Source: Clusia tigrina (Eukaryota > Arthropoda > Insecta > Diptera > Clusiidae). Taken from it: a DNA stretch of 64,000 nt. The DNA lies in the NCBI GenBank assembly GCA_920105625.2, contig OV050032.1, forward strand, positions 199,399,291 through 199,463,290, in the 5' to 3' direction. This document shows, piece by piece, positions 44,120 to 55,369 of this stretch. Under the pieces are notes generated by a model. The model made no database searches and was not told the origin of the DNA. It saw only the letters and a program-made list of their open reading frames with translations. The position numbers were made by a program, and so were the translations under genes. Numbering within the stretch: position 1 is the first letter of the stretch; each line of letters begins with the position of its first letter.

Positions 44120-44126
44120 TTCATAT

Positions 44127-44975
44127 GAGTGAATGAATGAAACAAAGAGGGAAAATGTACCTCGACCAATTTGATCTATTGTACTCCTCCTGCATGTACC
44201 TACCTATTAAAGGTATTCTATTAGTCCAACAGTTCTTAGGAAGCTTAGTACTGAGTTCGGGTTCATTGCTCTAATGTCTCTGCCCCAGATATTACTTTCT
44301 ACGACGTAAGGCTTCGCAGTTCCTTAGAAGTTGCTCTAGGTGTTTCTTCTGCCTCCGTGCAGAACCTACACATGCTTACTGTTGAGAGTCTCAGCTTCAT
44401 GAGCCGGCTTGTTAAATGACAATGACCTGTGAGGCGGCTTTGAGGTGGCTTGTGAGATGACCTGTGAGGTGGCCTTTGAGGTGGCCTGTGAGGAGGCCTG
44501 TGAGGAGGCTTGTGAGGTGGCCTTTGAGGTGGCTTGTGAGGTGGCCTTTGAGGAGGCTTGTGAGGTGGCCTTTGAGGTGGCTTGTGAGGTGGCCTGTGAG
44601 GTGGCTTGTGAGATGACCTGTGAGGTGGCCTTTGAGGTGGCCTGTGAGGAGGCTTGTGAGGTGGCCTTTGAGGTGGCCTGTGAGGTGGCTTTTGATATGG
44701 CATGTGAGGAGGCCTGTGAGGCGGCTTTGAGGTGGCCTGTGAGGTGGCCTTTGAGGAGGCTTGTGAGGTGGCCTTTGAGGTGGCCTGTGAGGTGGCCTGT
44801 AAGGTGGCTTTTGAGGTGGCCTGTCAGGCTTCTAAACTATTTTTACCTAACTATAGACATAGAGCTGCTTTGAGTTATAGTCCCCAATCATGAGCTTGGA
44901 TTGTCCAAATTTGGGAGTGGGGTCCAGTAGCATGATCTCCTGGATTCTCCCTCCTTGTATTTATTTTTATTATAC
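44127..44975 (-). pseudogene. 3' part of RNase H-type LINE with 12-bp array, sister of 14643-16390
   Basis: From the tail side (GAATGAATGAAACAAAGAGG) through CTCCTCCTGCATGTACCTA, TACTTTCTACGACGTAAGGC and GAGTCTCAGCTTCATGAGCC, then the array, then TAGTCCCCAATCATGAGCTT, it tracks 14700-15290 closely. Minus-strand coding pieces include LTGHCHLTSRLMKLRLSTVS and MCRFCTEAEETPRA. The RNase H and RT parts are missing. The Jockey element inserted at its tail. Confidence 0.85.
44430..44830. repeat. 12-bp tandem array, about 33 copies, within LINE ORF2
   Basis: GGCCTGTGAGGT, GGCTTGTGAGGT, GGCCTTTGAGGT and AGGAGGC variants alternate. It is the same array type at the same ORF2 position as 14970-15183 but about twice as long, with new variants (TTTGAGG, GAGATGACC). 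Confidence 0.95.
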
Positions 44976-45595
44976 TCACATAGCTTCTCCTGGAGGGAAG
45001 AGCTCTTTTCATAAGTTATTTTTTAGCTAAGGGCCCGCGCCGAAAACTGAGAACATTACAGAAACTTTCAAAGTGATCTTTGAATGGCTATCAAACCATC
45101 TCTGAACATTTGACAGATTTCTTCATATACCTCTCGGAAACTCTTATAACATCAAACACCGAAGCTGAAAGAAATGTTGACTCGACTCCCACTCAGCTAA
45201 TGGCATACAATAAAGAAGAGTCTGAAGTAATCGATTTGACTTTAAAGAAAATGTGCAAAACCACTCCTTTTCATTGTGGCAACCGTTCCATTGCCCCAGA
45301 AAGTAATATTTAGAGACAAAGATACCTAAATTATATTCAAGTGGACTTGGAATAATGACTTCTTAAGTTATTAACACATACTAATATGAATCATACATTA
45401 AAAGGATGTGAAGCCTAAGCTACTGTCGAGCGAATTGTGTTATTATCTCAAATATGTTGACATCTGATTATGCGCCCCCATTTCAAACTCTATTGAGAAG
45501 TCTTTTTTATATTTCTATTCCATTTTTCCTGTACAATATTCCTTTGTGTCAACTTTCGCTGAACAATTTTAATTACAAGACGATCTTAAGGAATA
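44976..45595. other. Spacer, no supported gene
   Basis: A + frame of 77 codons at 45080-45313 (ISEHLTDFFIYLSETLITSN) has no family I recognise. Otherwise stop-rich. Confidence 0.3.
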
Positions 45596-45599
45596 AGTG

Positions 45600-45872
45600 G
45601 GTACTGATTGTAAGGGGGTAATGTCACTTAAGAGGGTAAGATCATGTAAGGAGGTAAGGTCACTTAAGAGAGTAAGATCACGTAAGGAGGTAAGGTCATT
45701 TAAGAGGGCTAGGTCTCTTAAGAGGGTAAGGTCACGTAAGGGGGTTAGGTCTCTCAAGAGGGTAAAATCACGTAAGGGTGTAAGGTCACTTAAGAGGGTT
45801 AGGTCTCTTAAGAGGGTAAGATCACGTAAGGGGGTTAGGTCTCTTAAGAGGGTAAGATCACATAAGGGGGTA
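45600..45872. repeat. 18-bp tandem array, about 15 copies
   Basis: AAGAGGGTAAGGTCACTT-type units with variants (GGTTAGGTCTCTT, GTAAGATCACGT, AAGGGGGT). Eighteen being divisible by three keeps frames open as Lys/Arg/Val/Ser repeats. No translation signal is seen. Confidence 0.9.
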
Positions 45873-46830
45873 AGGTGTACATCTGTGCCTATCTTGTTAG
45901 AACCCTCTATTCATGGCGGTGAGTGACACCTTCCTAGACATGCTCCCACTTTTCACTCAAAATGGTGGATAAAAATGTGGAACAGGACAACAGCCATCAA
46001 CCTCGATGCAATTGGTACCACCCTGCCGATGGAATTGAAAGTGTGGATGTCGTTGCATGGATAAATTTTGACAAATTGTTCAAAGCTTCTTAATCTGGCC
46101 CATCAATCGGCATCGCCAAGTAAAGAATGGATCGAGCATATATCAAGAGTTCTTAGGTCGCGTTCACATCTTTCCGCACAATTGCGAAGGCACAATGGTG
46201 CTGAGAGCGCTGGAAATACTTACTTTGATATGCTTCGTTGGAGTTCAGTGGCTCTGTCATCAGTTTGAAGAGGGTTGATGAGAAAAACATGACAGTTCCT
46301 ACATATCGATATCATCTATAGAACCAAAACTTGATAATTTCAAGGGAGTTGTCGCCAATTGAATCTATGGGAGGTGGGTGCGGTTTCTATCTAAGTTTCC
46401 TTTTATAGACATCTGGATATATCTACATCAAAGTTTCCTTTTATAGATATCTGTTTATATCTCGTACGTTTTACTACTTGACTCTGCAAAACTTCTCTAG
46501 TAAGAGTAACTGCGGTCTGCCACCATGAGCTGAAGTTCCCTCCATGATTTGCCGGATTCTTAAGTCTCTCCTTGAAATGTTGTTTGTCATTCAGCATTTC
46601 AAATTTTCGGCTTCCCTCTGGAATCCAGTGCCAAGCGTGTTGACTTGTATTGAATGCCAATTGCCCAACATTCTTTTGTTTGCCTCTAAGGATTGTTGAC
46701 ATTTTTTATGAACCTCCATGATGGCTATTTATGGCAATCATTTTTTATATTACTGGATCGCATTTCTTATATGACTGGATCGCCAGATTTGCAGAATTCA
46801 TCGAAGGTGTTTGTTTGTGGGTGAATCCAT
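45873..46830. other. Unassigned stretch with an orphan minus-strand frame
   Basis: 46702-46403 on the minus strand is open for 99 codons from an ATG (SQHAWHWIPEGSRKFEMLND, HFKERLKNPANHGGNFSSWW) and is not repeat-derived as far as I can see. The region upstream on the same strand (46260-45950) has partly open frames. It may be the remnant of an unrecognised gene or mobile element. Confidence 0.25.
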
Positions 46831-47082
46831 ATCCATTCATATCAATCGATATTCATCCATATCCATCCATATCCATCTATATCCATCCTCCATTCATATC
46901 CATCCATATCCATCCATATCCATCCATATCCATACATATCCATCCATGTCCATCAATATCCATCCATATCCATTCATATTCATTCATATCCATCCATATC
47001 CATCTATATCCATCCATATCCATTCATATTCATTCATATCCATCCATATCCATCTATATCCATCCATATCCATAATCCATGC
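46831..47082. repeat. 10-bp tandem array, about 25 copies
   Basis: CATCCATATC repeated with single-base variants (CATTCATATC, CATACATATC, CATCTATATC, CATCCATGTC). Two + frames (Ile/His/Pro/Ser) remain open as a by-product. Confidence 0.95.
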
Positions 47083-48648
47083 TGTTAGCAAGTGATTCAG
47101 TCCTCATCCAATAGTTGCACCCGCATGGGATCTCGCACATCTGCATAGGAAAATATACTCGTATGTTTAAAGGGGCTAAAACATCATATCTGTCACGCCT
47201 TCTCTAGTACCTTAGAAGGACACAAATGTAAAATACGGAACACTGCAACTGGTAACCATATTCCCGGGGACATGTTTTTAGATGTCTCGCAATTAAGAGC
47301 TGATTCTAAACTTTGCTAGTGAAGATGAAGGATAAAGAAGAGAGAACGTTTCGGGAAAATGTCACATTTCAAGCGGCACGTATACATAAAATCAACACAT
47401 CTGGATTATACAAAGATCCTCCAAGGATAGTTAAGTTTAAGATAGATGAGTTTCGTTCTCAGGGAAATTGATATTGGCCTCTTTTTCTTGAAGTTGTTCC
47501 CTCAAAGTTACTTTCGTTCTCTGTCGTAGAGCTTTGTAAGTGGCTTTCTCTTTCCAAATGTTCATCGATCGTCAATATTCAAAATAGGTTTTTTCTACTC
47601 ATATCAGGCGGAATCTTCTCATTTAACACCTGTTCCGACTGATGACGGAGCGACTAATCACCTCCAGTCAAACCAGTGTCCGAAAAAATTCCCTTTCCAT
47701 TCCCTTTCCAGCGCCCTCACGACCTTTCTTATTGTGCATTCTCAATTGTACGGAGACCGAAGATGTGAACACAGCCTAATCAAGTGTGACGTGCGCTCGC
47801 TCCCTTCTTTGGCGGAAGAACAAAAGACGATTGCTTTTGGCAAAGTACCGTACAAAGAGAACCAATTAAAAGGGGAGTGCCAATCTTTCTTCCTTCCCTT
47901 GCGGACGTGGATTGTCCGTGTGGACTTTTCCACAATATTGGAAGCGTGCAGGCCTAGACGCAACCTGTGAGGCTCCGAATGGGAATGAGCCGGTTCGCTG
48001 TTCGCGGTTCAGGTTGGTTCTCTCGTGTGCCACGGCAGGGAATTTCAGTTCTGAGCTGCTTTCCAGTTCGGCGCTAGTTGAGCGTTCATTATTTTATGCA
48101 AATTAAGCTGAGCGCTTTTATTATCTCAGTTTGTTAAACCGGCTTTTCAAAGTCTAATTCCAACTGCCGGTCTTCTGTGGCGGTTGTTTTGTTGTTGTTG
48201 TTGTTGTCGCTGTTATTGTTGTTGCCGTTGTTGTTGCTGTTGATACTTTAGTTGTTATTGTTGTTGATGTTTTACCTTATTTTTCCTACAAACTCATTTT
48301 TTCCATTCTTGTTTCTCCATTTCCACAGCAATTTTCCTGTGTTAAACTTGCCACATACTTGCCACGTACACTTGCATGCGGACCGGCTGAGCCCCGCAAT
48401 GACGGCATTCTTGTAGCACCTCGCGTTGCTCATTTTCTGCCACAAAGTGATTGTCTGACATACTTTTCAGCCTGGCCCGCTCGCTCCCAAGACAGTCGCA
48501 CTAGAAGTCGCAGTCGGCCGGCGGGCAGGCAGGCAGTTGATATTTGATTCTCTGGTTTGCCATGAGCATGGGCTTAAGTTGATTTATCCACAAGTTGTTG
48601 CCGCTTTTGTTGCTTTTGTTGCTATTGTTGTTGTTGTAGTTGTTGATT

Positions 48649-48680
<32 letters not shown>

Positions 48681-49030
48681 AATGTTGTTTTGGTGTAAAC
48701 TTTGTCACTTGTGCCACTTTTTTGTGTCACTGCAGCGAATTGAGGGTTTCAATAATTTCAGAAAAATTAAATTTCAGCGAATATGTCAATAAATTGGGTC
48801 TGTTGAAAATTCTCGGGCTCTCGCAGATTCTGCAATGAGGCTGAACAAAAGTGAAGAAGTAGTTTATTTATTTAGCGATATGTCCTTCTGTTTGGATATG
48901 CACGTTAAGGACTCTTTGGAATAACTAATTGGATGTCCTCAAACTGGGTACCTATCCAATTTGAGGATACGAGTACCATGGTTCAATTCTCACTCTCACT
49001 CAATATGCTTGTAAAGTGTATGGTGAATGG
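47083..49030. other. Noncoding DNA, possible upstream region of the PDZ gene
   Basis: 47083-47730 is stop-rich. 47731-48130 and 48300-48550 are GC-richer, without transposon homology (CGGTTCGCTGTTCGCGGTTC, AGTCGGCCGGCGGGCAGGCA). (TTG)n runs occur at 48190-48265 and 48598-48680. The PDZ-gene exon at 52011 begins with a splice acceptor, so a 5' noncoding exon and promoter must lie to its left. The GC-rich block is a candidate, but I cannot place it. Confidence 0.35.
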
Positions 49031-51035
49031 TTGCTTAAGGGAGAGAGAGGGAAAGAGAAAGAGAGGGAAAGAGAGAGAGAAGGAAAGAGAGAGAGAGAGG
49101 GAAAGGAGAGAGAGGGAAAGGAGAGAGAGAGAGGGAAAGAGAGAGAGAGGGAAAGGAGACAGAGGGAAAGTGAGAGAGAGAGAAAGAGAGAGAGGGAAAT
49201 AGAGAGAGAGGGAAAGAGAGAGAGAGAGGGAAAGGGAGAGAGAGGGAAAGAGAGAAAGAGAGAGAGAAAAGAGAGAATGAAACTGATATAAATAGTGAGA
49301 AATAGTGAGAAATAGAGAGAAGCGAAAAAGAGAATGAACGAGAAAGTGATGTAAATAAATAAAAACTAATCGAACAGAAAGAACGACAGATAGTGGGAGA
49401 GATAAAAATGGAGAAAGAAATATAGGAAAAAAACTGCACACAAAAAGAAATACAGAGTAAGAAAAATGCAGACATAAAAATGCAGAGATAAAATGAAAGA
49501 GAGAGAGGGAGGCCGATAGAGAAAACTATAAAAATAGTGAGAAGGAGAACATAAGCGGGAGGGAAATGTACGAGGAAGACGTAGAGGAAGTACGAGATTA
49601 AATGAGACATAAAGGAAGTGTGAGAAAAAGGGAATGAGAGAGACAGAAATGCAGAGGCAGAAATATAAAGGGAGTGAGGGGGAGACATGCAGAGACAGAG
49701 AGAAAACGATATAGAAAAAGAAAGCATGCTTGAAAGGGGAAGGACGAGTTAAAATGAGAGATAAAGGAAGTAAGAGTAAAAGGGAATGAGAGAAAGGAAG
49801 TGAGCGGGAGAAATGCACAGGCAGAGAGAGAAATGCACACACAGAGAGACAAAGAGATAGGAAGAGATAGAATACATGAAAGAAAAAGGAAGTGAAAGAA
49901 AAGGGGAATGAGAGAAAGAAATGTAAAGACAGGGAGAAAAAGAGATAGAAAGAGATAGAATGCATGAAAGAGGAAGGACGAGATTAAATGAGAGATAAAG
50001 GAAGTGAGAATAAAAGGGAATGAGAGAGAATAAAAGGGAATTAGAGAGAATAAAAGGAACTGAGAGAGAGAAATGCAGAGAAACAGAGATAAAGGGAGCG
50101 AGCGAGAGAAGTGCAGACACAGAGAAATAAAGCAGTGAGAGATAGAAATGCAGAGGAAGGCAAAAAAGAGATAGAAAGAGATAGAATGCATGAAAGAAAA
50201 AGGAAGTGAAAGAAAAGGGGAATGAGAGAAAGAAATGTATAGACAGGGAGACAAAGAGATAGAAAGAGATAGAATGCATGAACGAGGAAGGACGAAATTA
50301 AATGAGAGATAAAGGAAGTGAGAGAGAGAAATTCAGAGATGGGGGGAGATAGAGGGAGTGAGCAAGATAAATGCAGATACAGAAAGAAAGGGAGTGAGAG
50401 AGAGACATGTAGAGACAGGAAGAAAAAGAGATAGAATGAGATAGAATGCATGAAAGAGGCGGGACGAGATTAAATGTGAGATAAAGGAAGTGAGAGCAAA
50501 AGGGAATGAGAGAAATTCAGAGACAGAGAGAGAAAATATGTGAGCGAGAGAAATGCAGACAGAGAGAGAAAAAGGGAGTGAGCAAGGGAAATGCTGATAC
50601 AGAGAGAAAAAGGGAGCGAGCGAGAGAAATGCAGAGACAGAGAGAATAAGATATAGAAAGAGATAGCATGCATGAAAGGAAGTGAGAATGAAAGGGAATG
50701 AGAGAGAGATATGCAGAGACAGAGAGATAAAGGGAGTGAGAGAAATGCAGAGATGGAGAGATAATGGGAGTGAGAGAGAGCAATTCAGAGGCAGAGAGGT
50801 AAATAGATAGAAAGAGACAGAATGCATAAAGAGGAAGGACGAGTTTTAATGAGAGATAAAGGAAGTGAGAATAAAAGGGAATGAGAGACAGAGAGATAAA
50901 GGGAATGCCAGAGAGACATGCAGATACAAAGAGATAAAGAGAGTGAAACGGACATGCAGAGACAGGGAGAAAAAGAGATAGAAAGAGAAAAAAGGGAAAT
51001 AGAGAGAAGCAGATAAGGATAGAAAAACAGATAAC
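49031..51035. repeat. 2-kb polypurine repeat region: (GA)n-type core plus longer degenerate units
   Basis: 49036-49280 is dense GAGAGAGGGAAAGAGA. From 49400 to 51030 longer units recur: GATAGAAAGAGATAGAATGC then ATGAAAG then GGAAGGACGAG, appearing near 49720, 49865, 49957, 50183, 50270, 50443, 50663 and 50816. Between them lie AGAAATGCAGAGACAGAGAG segments. The + strand is almost all purine, so Leu/Phe/Ser frames on the minus strand stay open for up to 230 codons and overlap in all three frames. They are artefacts. Confidence 0.95.
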
Positions 51036-51865
51036 GAGGGGAAAAGTTAGATTGAGAGGAAATCAAAGAATATCCTAAAATAGATCTTAGTGACCAATAT
51101 GTGAGGATAGAAAGTTAGGTTAGTTGAAGTTTTCCAGCTACATTTGTATCTAGCTTATACTGGGTCATACACATATAATCGATTACAGCGGAGCGGGAGT
51201 AATCTCAACTGAGACCGACATAGTTGCATATATGAAAGGTAGGAGTGGTTTGTTCGAAAATGTATTAATGTCTCAAGGCATAATCGAATCTCATACCAAG
51301 TGGCATTATATTTTCAATATGACCACAGTCGCTTGAACACAGTTAAAAATGCCGAGGAAGCGATGCATCATTATACAAATCAGTTGATATCATGGTAATC
51401 AAAAACATGTCACTAGAGTTAGTGAAGCTGGGAGACACAAGAGTAACACATCCCCTTCCTCTTACTGTGCTTCGGCTCTCTTTTAATCCTGTCGCCATAA
51501 CACAATTTATGCCGGAAAGAAAGAGAGTGAAAAACAAATGGGGAGATCGATAAATTTAATATCTGTGCTGGGAAAAAACCAAAACGACTGAGTTTGACAG
51601 CAGCGAGAACTCGAGGTACAATTAGAGACGCCTGATAGTTAAGCTCCAACACCTGGTAACGTAATTCTAGCATGACAGAAACGTTTCTATATCTCTGGAA
51701 ATATCCCATTGGACTGCATATACGAGTATTTTGAACACCACCGAAGGAAACTTGTACGAACTGCAGGCCTTCTTTCATCCCAAACGGTACCAAGTTGTAC
51801 GATCAAAAGTTCAAGTTCAAAGTTCCAAGTTATCGCTTTCAAATACGTAATGTAATAATAATCAC

Positions 51866-51918
<53 letters not shown>

Positions 51919-52010
51919 ATAAATATAAATTATAAGTTTTATTAATCTACTTTAGTATAATTTTTCTATTAGTAAAATCAAAAAATGATATATTTCCTTA
52001 TTATTTACAG
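51036..52010. other. Intron or upstream sequence before the PDZ exon
   Basis: A minus-strand frame (51793-51419) is unrecognised. An (AAT)n microsatellite lies at 51853-51917. The stretch ends in the acceptor CCTTATTATTTACAG at 52010. Confidence 0.5.
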
Positions 52011-55000
52011 TGTATTCAAAAGCTGCGAAAGCTGCGAAGATCACCAACAAATCCAACTCAACAACGCCCAAGCAAAGCTTATTCTATGCACAAACCACTT
52101 TAAGTAATCCACAAACCACAAGCGACAACAATAACGGCCACAATGGAAGACTATATAACAGTTGTTGAAGTCGACGATCCCACATCCAAAGACACCAACC
52201 CCAAGCAGCTAGTCAAGACGCAAAGCTCCGCTGCAGCAATAGCGGCAGAAAACGATTCGTTCATAACTGTGCTATCGATCAACAATCACACACAACAGCA
52301 CAGCAAACTCACCAACACCAACACCAACACCAACACCAACACAAACACCAACACCAACACCAACAATAACAAATACAACAACAACAACAACAACAGCAGC
52401 AGAAGCAGTAGCAGTTCAGAGCACGATCCCAACAAAATTGAGCTTAGCGTAGACATCCACCAAATCGCTGTTGAAGCGGAAGTGGCAGCTCGAACGGAAA
52501 CCGTGTTGGTGTACCGCTTGCCAGGCGAGCGTCTGGGTTTCGGCTTGAAATTCCAAGGCGGCACTCGCAGCACCGAAAAGGTCCAGAAACTGTTTATACA
52601 GTCCTGCGCCACAGACAGTCCCGCAGCGAAAGTGCTCGCCAGCTGGGGCCCACTGCGCGAGGGCGACGAAATTGTGTGCATCGATGGCCACAACGTCTGC
52701 GACATGACTCGCATTGAGTGCGTGCGCTGTTTGAAGGATAACGTGTCGATTCAGTTGGATGTGCGAAACGGCAATGGGCAAAAGCCAGCCGCGGAAGAGG
52801 AGCTGTTCACCAATGGCTCCGTAGACGGCGTCGCCGGTGTGCAGACTGTGTGCATTGGCAATGGTCAGACAAAGGGCAGTCCGCCGCCACCGCCGCCGGT
52901 ACCACCGCGCAAGCTGGTCAAACGCAAGTCGCTAAATGAGCCAAAGTCAGCCGAGAATGGTCATAAACTTGCAATCTCCGCTGCCGCCTCTGAAGCAGAG
53001 AAGCCTTTTACGCCGCCGCCCGACGCGGAGTATTACATAAATCTCTTCGCCGATGGCTGCCAGTCCGTGAAGGCAGAGTCCGAATCGGATGATACGGCCA
53101 GCACCATTTCGACAGTGATTGATAAATACTCCATGAGTTCGAACTATTCGTCGGAATCGGACTTGTCAGGCTTCGCGTCGCTGACAAACGGCCAGACTGT
53201 CATTAATAATTCAGAGCTGGCCAAAGTGTTGCAGCCGTTCACAATGCTAGAACAGGAGTTCAATGTGGATAGTGCTGAGCAGTTGGAGGAATGCCTCAAA
53301 AAGGTGGCCGTGGCGAAGGTGGACGATGCGGCAGACACTTCCAAGAAGTACGGCATGGTTATACCCGGCAACAATTATGAGAATATCGAATTCAAAACGG
53401 AGAAAATGAACGTGTACGAAAATGTGGAACTGAAGTCGCCAGCAAAAGCCGCCGATAGTGGCAACAATGTGCCCCTGGTGGTCATATCTACACCCACGCC
53501 CAAGCCGCGACAAGTTAGCATAGTTGTGACTAATGTGGAACCGAAAAAGCGCTCAATTTTACCCATGCCACGTAAGATGGGCACACCCACGAAACTGGCC
53601 ATAGAGGTGGCGCCGCCCAAAGTTCCCGAACCGCCAAAGATGAGTAATGTTACAACCATTTCCACTTTCTCTGCCCCAGCCACGCCTACCAATGAAACTC
53701 CAACCACAGCAACCACACCAACAACACCAAACACACCAACAACACCAACTACACCAACAATAACCACACCCACAACAACCACGCCGACAAAGGAATTCAT
53801 CACGAAAATACCCAAGGCAATCGCTTCGGTATTCGCGCCCAGTTCCCACTGCATCATGGAGCGCTCCAGGACGGAGGGCGAAATCAAGCTGACGAAGGCG
53901 CTGGCAGCCAACGAGCGTTTGAGGCAGCAAACTGCATTGTTCTTGGAGAAAGAAAGCAGCAGCAGTAACGCTATTAACGGCTACGCAGCTAAAAGGGAGC
54001 CTCCATCCGGCGCAGAAAAGTCAGGCAAATTGACGCCCTCAACCATGCCGTCCACTAAATCGCGCATACCGGTTGTGTTAACACCCAAACGATCCTTGGA
54101 GTTGGACAGCTACACAGAAAAGCGGTCGGCACCCGCAAACAGCCCGTCCAACATACCGCGTATGCTGATGCAGAAGCAGAAATCCGAAACGGATCTCAAG
54201 CTAGGACTCTACCGCAGCAGATCGAAGGAAACGAGTCCCGTATTGAGCACAAAAGTACCACTACAACGCACAATCTCCGCCGAGTCGAAACTGAAAAGTC
54301 CCGAACGCACGCTGATACCAGTGTTTAGTCCTGGCCAATCGGCCTCCACTGAATCGCTGAATGGCAGCATCGGCGCCAACAGTAGTGCCACACCCACGAA
54401 AATTAAGGGCCCCAAACCAAAGCCACCAGAGCGCGTGCAATCGCTGGGCAAGACGCAAATACCCAAACTATCGTCGCCGCACCCCACACCCGTCACCGTG
54501 ACCGTGATCGACCGCAGCGCCGCGTCCAGCACAAATCCACCAAGCCACCCACCCACCATGCAAACATTCAAGCAGCCCCCAGCTACCCCGATCAGTGGAA
54601 TACCGCCAACATCGCCCACAGCAGCGGCTGCCAATCGAGAAATCCGCTTCAAAATCCAAACCTATGAGAGCAAGGTGCAAGAGGCCCAACCGAAATGTGC
54701 CTCCTACACGGATGTGAATGGCAACGAGGACAACAAAATGCCCAGCCTCTTCGATTTGTTGCGAAAGGAGCAAACAACAACAACAGCACAGATGCCAACG
54801 GCAACGCCAGCAACAACAACAGCAACACCAAGCATACAAATACACGTCAAGGACACTGCAGAGCAGGCCGCAGATGCTGCTGCAGCGCCCATGGTGGTGG
54901 GCAAGTGCATAAAAGTCAGCGACACACAACAGAACACTTACTATTCCAGCTCCAGTAGCGACGAGGACGACAATAACAACGACGAGCAGGACGACGCCGA

Positions 55001-55171
55001 CAAGGAGTACGTCTGTGAAGATGGCGAAAAATTGGGCCCGCCAGAGGTGATCAACGGACCGGGTCCATCCGAGGCCTACTTCAACTTGTACTGGCATTCG
55101 AACATGCTGCCAACCATCGGAGAGGTGGAAGAGGAGTTCTCGTCGTTAGAACCTCAATCGCTGATAAATGG
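52011..55171 (+). CDS. PDZ-domain scaffold protein, first coding exon
   Basis: The exon follows an acceptor at 52010, carries 132 nt of leader, starts at ATG 52143 (CACAATGG) and ends at the donor GG|GTGAGT after 55171 in phase 2; unspliced reading hits TGA at 55175. Of 1009 codons, about 118-210 form one PDZ domain. The carboxylate-binding loop is LGFG, followed by a long insert (KVQKLFIQSC) and GDEIVCIDGHNV; such domains bind C-terminal peptides of membrane or junction proteins. An SH3-ligand-like stretch (PPPPPPVPPRKLVKRK, about 246-263), Tyr motifs (NYENIEF, VYENVEL), a Thr-Pro tract and Ser-rich disordered sequence follow. An acidic patch and the block GPSEAYFNLYWHSNMLPTIG end the exon. 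(AAC ACC)n codes an Asn-Thr repeat near residues 58-75. I do not recognise the orthologue, so no symbol. A cytoplasmic scaffold is inferred. Confidence 0.85.
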
Positions 55172-55369
55172 GTGAGTTATGCGAGAGTAGGTACGGAGAC
55201 TGCGTTGGGGTAGCAATAGAAACAATCAGTAGAAAGGTAGATTAATATAGGAAGGACCGATCAGAGTTGATTCCATCACATGTTAGTGAATTTCGGGTTC
55301 CGGGCTTCTAAATTGAATCTGGTTTTCTGGTGTCCTCACAAGTTTTGTTTAAAGTAGTCATGTGTCGAG

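Larger units (their letters stand above)
39372..44126 (-). mobile_element. Full-length Jockey-type non-LTR retrotransposon with 7-bp target duplication
   Basis: On the minus strand: a 5' UTR (44119-43728), ORF1 (43727-42180), ORF2 (about 42201-39520), a short 3' UTR with AATAAA (reverse complement of TTTATT at about 39408), and a poly(A) tail (the T-run at 39379-39395). TTCATAT at 39372-39378 and 44120-44126 is the proposed target duplication; at 7 bp it is suggestive only. The length of about 4.74 kb and both ORFs uninterrupted point to a recent insertion. The 5' end abuts a LINE tail (GAATGAATG) at 44127. Confidence 0.85.

Noticed and set aside
49035..50827. Long Leu/Phe/Ser-rich minus-strand frames as membrane proteins
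   Set aside because: They are translations of polypurine tandem repeats, overlap each other in several frames and have no start context.
53375..54652. Long minus-strand frames opposite the PDZ exon
   Set aside because: Shadow frames of a GC-rich coding exon. The + strand has splice sites, a domain and a good start.
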